Shown in pieces: positions 1-5,459 of a stretch of 11,171 nucleotides of DNA. How positions within the stretch are numbered: the stretch's first letter is position 1; every line of letters begins with the position of its first letter. The translations under genes were made by a program, and so were the position numbers. This DNA is from JBJHBY01 sp050485745. GTDB lineage: Bacteria; Pseudomonadota; Gammaproteobacteria; Pseudomonadales; CAMLJR01. The DNA lies in NCBI GenBank assembly GCA_050485745.1, contig JBJHBY010000108.1:1-11171 (forward strand), given 5' to 3'. The notes beneath the pieces are model-generated. The model saw nothing but the letters and a program-made list of their open reading frames with translations, made no database searches and was not told the DNA's origin.

Positions 1-225
1 CTAAGCTTTGCGCGGCGCGATTTCGAGCACGCCGCCGACCAACTTGGCGCAGCCCTGGCTGGCCTGCCGGCAGGCCACCCGGAGCGGGACCGGCTCACCG
101 GGTTGTACTTCCTGAACCGCGCTCTGGCGGCGGATGGTATCGATCAGAGCCTGCTCACCGAGTTGCAGGCTGCGCGACTGGACAGCGGCTTCCGGCGCTG
201 GCTGCTGCAGCGCTTCGCTGACTGA
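1..225 (+). CDS. C-terminal 74 residues of an unidentified protein (5' end outside window)
   Basis: Frame 1 is open from the first base to a TGA at 223-225 and has no start codon of its own. It is therefore the tail of a gene that begins to the left of the window. The 74 residues read as a plausible globular, helix-prone protein: alternating Leu/Ala and charged residues, a stretch reading GLYFLNRALAADGIDQ, and a basic, aromatic end reading FRRWLLQRFAD. I do not recognise the family and assign no function. An overlapping minus-strand reading (1-312) has an arginine- and serine-rich composition typical of an antisense shadow, so I prefer this frame. The gene converges on the minus-strand PEP-CTERM gene at 371-1120. 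A hairpin at 279-305 lies between them. Confidence 0.65.
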   Translation, partial: LSFARRDFEHAADQLGAALAGLPAGHPERDRLTGLYFLNRALAADGIDQSLLTELQAARLDSGFRRWLLQRFAD

Positions 226-278
226 GCACAGCATAGACCTCTTTGACAGACACCAAACGACGGAAGCAGAACGCAAAA

Positions 279-305
279 CGGGCACACCGGAAACCGGTGT
301 ACCCG
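279..305 (-). terminator. Hairpin terminator between convergent genes
   Basis: CGGGCACACCGG (279-290), loop AAA, CCGGTGTACCCG (294-305) form a 12-bp stem with one mismatch. Read on the minus strand the hairpin is followed by GTTTTGCG, a short U-tract, so it best fits as an intrinsic terminator for the minus-strand gene ending at 371. It could also stop + strand transcripts of the gene ending at 225, although no U-tract follows on that strand. A second inverted repeat (AGACGGCC 358-365 / GGCCGTCT 377-384) straddles the stop codon of the minus-strand gene. Confidence 0.5.
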
Positions 306-370
306 TGATCAACCGCTTGCTGCGACTCCAGTGAAAGCCGCTATCAGTCGCTCTGCCAGACGGCCTGCGC

Positions 371-1120
371 TCAGGCGGCCGTCTTGCGTTGCCGCCGCCG
401 GGCCACGCCCGCCAGCCCGATCAGGCCTGTGCCGAACAACCAGGCTGCAGCCGGCAACGGCACCTCGGTACCGCTGACCTCATAGAACAGCGTGGTCACG
501 TTCTCGGTCAGGCCGCTGCCACTCTGCTCCGTGGCCACCACCGTGCCGGTGAACGAGGACAGATCGCTGCTGAACACCAGCTCGACGCTGATACCCTCCC
601 ACTCCGGCGTGGTATTGCCCTGGGTGCCGCAAACCGTATTGCCCAGCACGGAGCCGCTGCCCTCACAGGAGGAACCGGTCTCGGTGTAGTTGGAGCCGGC
701 GCTGGAATTGGGGCCGCCGCTGGGCACATCAAAGGTGAAGGTCAGGGTAGCCGGATCCCAGCTGCCCAGGGGCTCGCCCGGGCTGACATTGGTACCGATG
801 GTGTGCTCGGCGCCCTCGACAGAGACGGTGCCGTCCATGCTGCCGAAGAACGGGACGCTGACCGTGGTATAGGTCTCGTAGTCCCCGAAATACATGTTGC
901 CGTTGAAGTTGACGGTGCCGTCGCCGTTATCGACGAAGTACCAGACCCCGCTGAAGGGGTTGTCCTCCGGTGTGAAGGACAGATTGACCGTGCCCGAGGC
1001 ATCGACATTGCTGCCTGTGGTGATCCCGTTAATGATGTAGGGATTGGATGGAGCAGCAAGCGCCTGGGCACTGAGGGTGGCTGCTGCTAACGCCGCTGCA
1101 AGCGTGGCGAATTTTTTCAT
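371..1120 (-). CDS. VPLPA-type PEP-CTERM sorting-domain protein (paralogue 1)
   Basis: This is a 249-residue exported protein. The start is the ATG at 1120, which begins MKKFATLAAALAAATLSAQALA, a Sec signal peptide with likely cleavage after ALA near residue 22. An AGGAGG at 1126-1131 lies five bases upstream. Longer in-frame starts up to 1273 would bury the signal peptide and are rejected. The mature part is beta-rich (Thr, Ser, Gly, Asp, Asn) with two cysteines in SSCEGSGSVLGNTVCGT. The tail is a PEP-CTERM signal of the VPLPA subtype: VPLPAAAWLFGTGL from residue 220, a hydrophobic helix, then ARRRQRK. In this class an exosortase recognises the tail, cleaves it, and the protein is retained at the cell surface or in the exopolysaccharide matrix. 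The function of the mature domain is unknown. It is roughly two-thirds identical by eye to the neighbouring gene at 1639-2403, so this is a tandem duplication. No exosortase is in the window. Confidence 0.88.
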   Translation of the reverse strand: MKKFATLAAALAAATLSAQALAAPSNPYIINGITTGSNVDASGTVNLSFTPEDNPFSGVWYFVDNGDGTVNFNGNMYFGDYETYTTVSVPFFGSMDGTVSVEGAEHTIGTNVSPGEPLGSWDPATLTFTFDVPSGGPNSSAGSNYTETGSSCEGSGSVLGNTVCGTQGNTTPEWEGISVELVFSSDLSSFTGTVVATEQSGSGLTENVTTLFYEVSGTEVPLPAAAWLFGTGLIGLAGVARRRQRKTAA

Positions 1121-1261
1121 TATGGCCTCCTGGGTGATTATTGAACCCTTGGTTTTGCTGAGTGTGCGCGGCATTGCGCCGCTGATTAAGGCTCCTCCAT
1201 TGACTGGACAAAGTTGCCGGGCAACATGGCGTCCGCGAATGAAAGGCGCCACAGCAAGGCA

Positions 1262-1277
1262 CGCAAGAACCACACCG
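1262..1277 (-). promoter_or_regulatory. Candidate sigma-54 promoter for paralogue 1
   Basis: The minus strand reads CGGTGTGGTTCTTGCG. It has GG and GC separated by exactly ten bases and an intact TTGC at -12, but a weak -24 element compared with the TGGCAC-N5-TTGC consensus. The predicted start of transcription is near 1251, leaving a leader of about 130 bases before the ATG at 1120. Support comes mainly from the matching arrangement upstream of paralogue 2: the same conserved box sits 76 bp upstream here and 87 bp upstream there. A GTTGCC/GGCAAC inverted repeat (1213-1225) lies in the leader. Confidence 0.35.
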
Positions 1278-1352
1278 GGCGAGGAAAAAAACGCTCGATT
1301 CAGTCATCTGCGCAACCGGAATTCGATCGACTGATATGGGCCGACAAAAAAA

Positions 1353-1369
1353 CGTAAACTTTATCGACA
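1353..1369 (-). promoter_or_regulatory. Conserved upstream box of paralogue 1 (putative enhancer site)
   Basis: The minus strand reads TGTCGATAAAGTTTACG. The same pattern TGTCGAT-N4-TTTACG with identical spacing occurs upstream of paralogue 2 at 2743-2759 (13 of 17 bases equal). The bases flanking the two boxes differ, so the box is conserved rather than simply part of the gene duplication. It lies about 230 bp upstream of the start codon and 76 bp upstream of a sigma-54-like site, the usual distance for an enhancer bound by an NtrC-type activator. Sigma-54 and the PrsK/PrsR two-component system are known to control PEP-CTERM genes in some floc-forming bacteria. Assigning this box to PrsR is inference. 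Confidence 0.5.
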
Positions 1370-1510
1370 GCTTGCTGGCGGGATATGCGCGGCACAGGGT
1401 AAGCACACACCTGGAACCCGAAACCCACAGTGGAAGTCATCGCCAGGCACACGACAATGTCCCGACCTGTGGAGTCGCTACTTTACAGGGATGCGACAAA
1501 AAGGGGCTTT

Positions 1511-1546
1511 CTCTGGAGAGAGACAGCAGGCTCTGGAGACAGCAGG
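1511..1546. repeat. Short imperfect tandem duplication
   Basis: CTCTGGAGAGAGACAGCAGG (1511-1530) is followed directly by CTCTGGAGACAGCAGG (1531-1546), the same unit lacking four bases. It lies in the 518-bp gap between the two PEP-CTERM genes. Apart from this repeat, the hairpins next to the stop of paralogue 2 and the promoter elements near 1262-1369, I see nothing coding in that gap. Confidence 0.6.
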
Positions 1547-1571
1547 GCGGCGAATGTCAGCCCTGCAACGC

Positions 1572-1597
1572 AACAGGGGGGCCGAAGCCCCCCTGTT
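1572..1597 (-). terminator. Perfect 11-bp hairpin downstream of paralogue 2
   Basis: AACAGGGGGGC (1572-1582) and GCCCCCCTGTT (1587-1597) pair perfectly around a four-base loop. On the minus strand, the sense of the gene ending at 1639, the loop reads C(TTCG)G, the exceptionally stable UUCG tetraloop in RNA. That argues for function in this orientation. It is followed by GTTGCGTTGC rather than a clear U-run, so it may act as a 3' stabiliser or a weak terminator. A second perfect hairpin, AGGCCAGC/GCTGGCCT (1611-1630), lies between it and the stop codon. A third with 7-bp arms (1542-1548 and 1560-1566) lies beyond it. Confidence 0.6.
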
Positions 1598-1638
1598 ACG
1601 GATCGATTGGAGGCCAGCCTGAGCTGGCCTCACAGGCC

Positions 1639-2403
1639 TCAGGCGGCAGCCTTGAGGCTCTGGCGGCGGCGGGCGACCCCGGCCAGACCGACCAGGCCGG
1701 TGCCGAACAGCCATGCGGCTGCGGGGATCGGGATTTCAGTGCCCGACACGCTATAGGTCAGCGTGGTGACGTTCGCAGTCAGGCCACTGCCGCTGGCCTC
1801 AACCGCAGTGATGGTTCCGGTGAAGGACTTCAGATCGCTGGCGAAAACCAGGGAAATCGTGAGCCCCTCCCACTCCGGCGTGGTATTGCCACGGGTACCA
1901 CATACGGTGTTGCCGAGCACCGAGCCGGAACCGGTACAGCTGGATTCAACCTCGGTATAGTTCGAAGCACCGCTGGTGTTACCACCGGCATTGGGGACAT
2001 GGAAGGTAAAGGTCAGCGTATCCGGGTCCCAGCTACCCTGAGGGCCACTGACATCGGTGCCAATGGTTTGCTCGGAGCCGAGGACGGTAACAGTACCATT
2101 CATGCTGCCAAAAAAGGTCACGCTGACCGTGGTGAAGGTCTGGTAGTCCTCAAAGGCCATGTTACCGTTGAAGTCTACGGCACCGCCGCCCTGATCAACA
2201 AAGCTCCACTGGCCGCTGAAATCGAAGTCCTCATCGTGCAGCGGGATATAGGTCAGGTTGACGGTGCCGGAGGCGCTGACGCTGGCGCCGGTGCTGTTGC
2301 CCTGGACATTGAAAACGCCTGCTGAGGCGCCGATAGCGTAAGCCTGCCCGCTCAGTGCGGCGCTGGCGGCAAAAACAGCTGCGATTGCTGTGAGTTTTTT
2401 CAT
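1639..2403 (-). CDS. VPLPA-type PEP-CTERM sorting-domain protein (paralogue 2)
   Basis: This is a 254-residue exported protein. The start ATG at 2403 is preceded by GAGGAA (2410-2415) at six bases. It begins MKKLTAIAAVFAASAALSGQ followed by AYA, a Sec signal peptide. The mature region parallels paralogue 1 block for block: a (V)SASGTVNL segment, FNGNMxFxDYxTxTTVSV, FFGSMxGTV, GSWDPxTLTFTF, a two-cysteine SSCTGSGSVLGNTVCGT segment, and GNTTPEWEG. The C-terminal sorting signal begins near residue 224 and reads IPIPAAAWLFGTGLVGLAG followed by VARRR. This is a slight variant of the VPLPA motif, with Ile replacing Val and Leu. An exosortase-processed surface or matrix role is inferred from the tail, and nothing in the mature domain indicates an enzyme. 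It lies upstream of paralogue 1 in the same direction, but 518 bp and strong hairpins separate them. The two are therefore probably separate transcription units with matching promoters. Confidence 0.88.
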   Translation of the reverse strand: MKKLTAIAAVFAASAALSGQAYAIGASAGVFNVQGNSTGASVSASGTVNLTYIPLHDEDFDFSGQWSFVDQGGGAVDFNGNMAFEDYQTFTTVSVTFFGSMNGTVTVLGSEQTIGTDVSGPQGSWDPDTLTFTFHVPNAGGNTSGASNYTEVESSCTGSGSVLGNTVCGTRGNTTPEWEGLTISLVFASDLKSFTGTITAVEASGSGLTANVTTLTYSVSGTEIPIPAAAWLFGTGLVGLAGVARRRQSLKAAA

Positions 2404-2640
2404 GTGTGCTTCCTCGAATTTAGACTTATTAAGTGGTCGTCCCGGCTGCCTGGAGAGGCTGCTGAAGATCGGGTGGAGCTTCGAGATGGCCCCAGACCCC
2501 GGAGATCGCCACTGCGCTTTTTATGCGTTGCTTGACTTGCACTTGCTTCCGTTTTTATGTCCGCCCGCCTGGAACAGCGACTGTGACATCCGACGTCAAA
2601 CCGGCGTAACAGCACCAGGGCAGACTGGCACCTTAGACAA

Positions 2641-2656
2641 TACAATTTCCGGGCCA
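2641..2656 (-). promoter_or_regulatory. Candidate sigma-54 promoter for paralogue 2
   Basis: The minus strand reads TGGCCCGGAAATTGTA. It matches TGGCACG-N4-TTGCA at all defined positions except two: C for A in the -24 box, and T for C in the -12 box. The GG-to-G spacing is correct. The conserved box at 2743-2759 lies 87 bp upstream. Transcription would start near 2630, giving a leader of about 225 bases to the ATG at 2403. The rest of the 584-bp region 2404-2987 is AT-richer than its surroundings. Apart from this site, the box, the palindrome at 2894-2909 and the P450 ribosome-binding site, I see nothing in it. An open + strand frame at 2390-2677 has no coding character. Confidence 0.45.
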
Positions 2657-2742
2657 GAAATTAAAAACCCTTATTAATTCAGGCAAATACCTCAAAAACA
2701 TCGAACGGCCGCTATTTTTACCCCTGTTCCGAACTCATTTTC

Positions 2743-2759
2743 CGTAAAAAAAATCGACA
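2743..2759 (-). promoter_or_regulatory. Conserved upstream box of paralogue 2 (putative enhancer site)
   Basis: The minus strand reads TGTCGATTTTTTTTACG, the second copy of TGTCGAT-N4-TTTACG (see 1353-1369). It is 340 bp upstream of the start codon and 87 bp upstream of the sigma-54-like site. In paralogue 1 the corresponding distance is 76 bp. The difference of 11 bp is about one helical turn, so the box would face the same side of the DNA relative to the promoter in both genes. The bound protein is unknown. An NtrC-family regulator such as PrsR is the natural candidate by inference. Confidence 0.5.
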
Positions 2760-2893
2760 AGCCACGGGCGGGCAAGGAAGCAATTCGCCTGGATGCGCAG
2801 ATTTCAGGAGCCGGCCATCTTTCTTGAGCTGTATCAAACCCGGAGAAAATAACCCGGGACCTTCCTGAAAAAGTCGAACGGATGACTTGTCAG

Positions 2894-2909
2894 ACTAACA
2901 ACCGTTAGT
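2894..2909. promoter_or_regulatory. TetR-like operator palindrome upstream of the P450 gene
   Basis: ACTAAC-AACC-GTTAGT is a perfect 6-bp inverted repeat around a 4-bp centre, 78 bp upstream of the P450 start codon. A TTGTCA hexamer (2887-2892) just before it could be a -35 element. The matching -10 (CATGGT, 2911-2916) is weak. This would place the palindrome in the spacer, a common position for repressor operators of the TetR family, whose sites often look like this. No regulator gene is in the window, so the assignment is inference from shape and position. Confidence 0.4.
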
Positions 2910-2987
2910 TCATGGTGATCTCGAGCGCGTGATGTGGCTGGAGCTGCCATCCGCACGACAACTCAGAGTCCGCAAGGAGAAGCCGCC

Positions 2988-4227
2988 ATGACAAGCTGTC
3001 CGTTCCGAACTGTTCTCGATCCCGACACCTACGTCGAAGGCGTACCCTTCGACAGCTTCGCCGCCATGCGCCAAGAGGCCGCACTGCTGCAGCAGGATGA
3101 CCCGCTGACCGGCGTGCCCTACTGGGTGGTGACCCGGCGCGAACCCCTGGACGCCATCAGCAAGCAGCCGCAGTGCTTTTCTTCCGCCGCGCGCAGCGCC
3201 CTGCCGATGGAGTTCGACCAGGCCATGGTCGAGGGNNNNNNNNNNGGTCATCAACATGGATCCGCCCCGGCATATGAAGTACCGCAAGATCGTACGCCGC
3301 GCCTTCACGCCGTCGGCGGTGGACGCGCTGGAGCCCTCGTTCCGCGCTCATGCGCGAAAAATCGTCGACGCGGTGCTGCCGCGGGGGGAGTGCGAGTTCG
3401 TGGAGGAAGTGGCGGCGGAGCTGCCGCTGCTGGCGATTCTCGACATCCTCGGCATCAACCCGGAGGACCGCAAGAACTTCTTCCACTGGACCAATACCAT
3501 GATCTTCGCCGATGACCCGGACATGGCGACCACGCCGGAGGAGGGACAGATCGCCGCCAGCCATGTGGTGGAGTACGCCATCCGCCTGTACGAGCAGCAC
3601 CAGCGCCACCCCCAGGCCAGTACGCCGGTGCTGGCGGCCCTGCTGGATGCGGAGGTCGACGGAGAGCACCTGACCCGGGACGAGTTCTGCTGGATCTTCG
3701 TGATGCTGCTGGTGGGGGGCAACGAAACCACCCGCACCGCCATCGCCCAGGGCATGCGCCTGCTGCTGGAGCACCCGGATCAGCTTGCCTGGCTGCAGGC
3801 ACACCCGGAACGCATCGGCGACGCCTGCGAGGAGATGCTGCGCTACAACGGCTCTTTCATCAGCATGCGCCGTACAGCGATGGAAGACGTGGAGCTGGAG
3901 GGGGCATCAATCCGCAAGGGGGACAAGATCATCCTTTCCTACCAGAGCGCCAACCACGATGAGGCCGTGTTCGGGGAGGACGCGGACCGCTTCGATGTGC
4001 GCCGCCCGGAGCGCATGCCGGACCTGTACAACCAGCACCGCGCCTTCGGCATCGGCCAGCACTTCTGCCTGGGTTCGCACCTGGCGCGGCTGGAGATGAA
4101 GGTGATGATGGAGGAAGTGCTCACTCGCATGAAAAACCCCAAACTTAAGGCGCCGCCCCGGCATATCCGCTCATATTTCGTAAGCGCGCTGAAAGAGCTT
4201 CAGGTCAGCTTCGATGCGGTGCCGTAG
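2988..4227 (+). CDS. Cytochrome P450 (interrupted by an assembly gap)
   Basis: This is a soluble bacterial P450, a haem-thiolate monooxygenase that needs ferredoxin-type electron partners (none nearby). The start ATG at 2988 has AAGGAG eight bases upstream. About 82 residues precede the run of N at 3236-3245. The reading frame resumes at 3247 as VINMDPPRHMKYRK, the usual helix-C region. Downstream are the I-helix oxygen-activation motif GGNETTR (3715-3735), the K-helix ExxR as EMLR in CEEMLRY (near 3832-3843), and the haem loop FGIGQHFCLG with the axial cysteine at 4066-4068. The total is at least 410 residues, normal for the class. The GGNETTR and C-terminal RSYFV features resemble the CYP124/125/142-like group acting on steroids, terpenoids or branched lipids, but the substrate cannot be read from sequence. 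The TAG stop lies inside a REP element. The frame change across the N run reflects a wrongly sized gap, not a proven frameshift. Confidence 0.92.
3236..3245. other. Assembly gap (10 N) inside the P450 gene
   Basis: Ten N replace sequence between the codon GAG at 3231-3233 (plus GG) and the codon GTC at 3247. For the two halves to be in frame the missing length must be a multiple of three, so ten cannot be the true size. The missing part corresponds to the loop just before the helix-C VINMDPPRH region. Confidence 0.95.
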
Positions 4228-4620
4228 GCTGGGTTAGCGGCTCCGCCGCGTAACCCAGCGTCACCACCCCGCCAGCCCCACCCACGGATGTTTCTTACAA
4301 AGCGCCGTAGGCCGGGTTAGCTGCCGCTGCGCGGCCTAACCCAGCGTCCCCACCCACGCCAAACGTTTCCAAGGAGCGCCCCACGAAGCTCCCCCACGGC
4401 AGACGCTCCCCTCGTCAGACATTCCCGGAACACACCTCACGAAGCGCCCCGGGATGCTCCCGGAGCCCACACCGGTGCGGGGTTCGATGACGGTGAGAAC
4501 GCTGGGTTACACCGCGTAGCGGCCAACCCAGCCTACGGCACTTTGTGAGCAACATCCGGGGGTGGGTTGACGTACAGGGGTGGCGCTGGGTTACGCCGCT
4601 GCGCAGCTAACCCAGCCTAC
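4224..4620. repeat. REP cluster A (REPIN-like) between P450 and tlyA
   Basis: There are four palindromic units of one family. Two are forward: 4224-4268 and 4307-4350. Two are reverse: about 4494-4536 and 4585-4620. Each begins with GTAG, then GCTGGGTTA or GCCGGGTTA, a short inner stem with a 3-4-base loop, and TAACCCAGCGT. All but the second unit also have a bulged G after the inner stem. A 5' GTAG next to an imperfect hairpin is the signature of REP sequences, and inverted REP pairs are called REPINs or BIMEs. The spacer (about 4420-4500) resembles that of cluster C at 10252-10340, sharing CATTCCCGGAA, CTCACGAAGC, CCGGGATGCTC and GTGAGAACGCTGGG. The first unit supplies the P450 stop and the last supplies the tlyA stop. 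No gene is visible in this 389-bp intergenic stretch. Confidence 0.85.
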
Positions 4621-5459
4621 GGCGCGCCGGCGCGACGGGCGTGCAGAAAGAACTCGCGGTTGCCGTCACCCCCGGTGATGGGGCTGTCGAACCAGTCCAG
4701 CACCTCAAGGCCGGCGCCGGCGCAGCAGGCCCGGATGCGCGCCTCGACCTCGGCGTAGAGGGCCGGGTCGCGCACCAGCCCGCCCTTGCCGATGCCCTCG
4801 CGCCCCACCTCGAACTGGGGCTTGACCAGGCTCAGGAGATGCCCATCGGGCTGCAGCAGCGGGGGCAGACCGGGCAGGATCAGGGTCTGGGAAATGAACG
4901 CAACATCCATGACCATGACGTCGAAACGCCCCCCCTGATTGGCCGCCAGCAGTGCGTCGTATGGCAGTTCACGGGCGTTGATGCCCTCAAGGCAGTGCAG
5001 CCGGGGCAGTTCGCGCAGGCGCGGATGCAACTGGCCATGCCCCACATCCACACCCACCACGCGGGCGGCGCCGGCCTGCAGCAGGCAGTCGCTGAAGCCC
5101 CCGGTCGACTGGCCGATATCGAGCACGCTCAAGCGGGCCACATTCAGCCCGGTGTGCCCCAGGGCGCCAGCAAGCTTGAGGCCACCCCTGGAGACGTAGC
5201 GATCGGCCGGGTCGGGCAGTACCCGAAGCCGGGCAGCCTGTTCCAGGCGCTGGGCGGGGCGGGTGAGGGTTTCCCAGACGGGCTCTCTGGCGGGCTCCAC
5301 AACACCAGCCGGTGCCTGCGCAGCCACTTGCACCCGCCCGGCCTCGATCCAGCGCCGCGCCTGGCTGCGAGAGTCCGCGAGCCCGCGTTCGACCAGCAGC
5401 TGATCCAGCCGCAGGCTCAGGCGACCACCTCGGCCAGATTGCCCTTGCTCTCGAGCCAC
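4617..5459 (-). CDS. tlyA: TlyA-family RNA (cytidine-2'-O)-methyltransferase
   Basis: This is a predicted SAM-dependent ribose 2'-O-methyltransferase of the TlyA/FtsJ-like type. Characterised TlyA methylates cytidines of 16S and 23S rRNA. An N-terminal S4 RNA-binding domain (LRLDQLLVERGLADSRSQAR, about residues 16-35 from the GTG start) is followed by YVSRGGLKL, the SAM-binding motif LDIGQSTGGFSD near 113-124, VVGVDVG, MDVAF, KPQFEVGREGIGKGG near 213-227, and a GNREFF end. A K-D-K-E set is visible at K95, D185, K213 and E269. It is 280 residues from GTG 5459, slightly longer than usual. The S4 domain normally begins near the protein start, so initiation at CTG 5420 or 5414 is possible. GAGG at 5428-5431, within GGCCGAGGT, precedes that CTG. 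The gene overlaps the end of parE, implying translational coupling. The TAG stop comes from a REP unit. Assignment to the family is firm, but the exact rRNA target is not. Confidence 0.9.
   Translation of the reverse strand: MAREQGQSGRGGRLSLRLDQLLVERGLADSRSQARRWIEAGRVQVAAQAPAGVVEPAREPVWETLTRPAQRLEQAARLRVLPDPADRYVSRGGLKLAGALGHTGLNVARLSVLDIGQSTGGFSDCLLQAGAARVVGVDVGHGQLHPRLRELPRLHCLEGINARELPYDALLAANQGGRFDVMVMDVAFISQTLILPGLPPLLQPDGHLLSLVKPQFEVGREGIGKGGLVRDPALYAEVEARIRACCAGAGLEVLDWFDSPITGGDGNREFFLHARRAGAP

Noticed and set aside
1..312. A minus-strand open frame of 103 residues at the left edge
   Set aside because: It overlaps the better + strand frame 1-225, has no recognisable features and no ribosome-binding site, and reads like an antisense shadow.
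1336..2325. A 329-residue + strand frame
   Set aside because: It lies opposite the second PEP-CTERM gene, which has a signal peptide, sorting tail and ribosome-binding site. The frame itself has repetitive, shadow-like composition.
2390..2677. A 95-residue + strand frame in the P450/PEP-CTERM intergenic region
   Set aside because: There is no ribosome-binding site and no coding-like composition. The sequence is better explained by the leader and promoter of the minus-strand gene.
3231..3260. A frameshift that would make the P450 a pseudogene
   Set aside because: The frame change occurs only across the run of N, whose length is arbitrary. Both halves are otherwise intact.
4224..4620. A CRISPR array or integron attC sites
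   Set aside because: The repeats are palindromic, occur in both orientations, have unequal spacing and recur at three loci. That fits REP/REPIN elements, not CRISPR. No cas or integrase gene is present.
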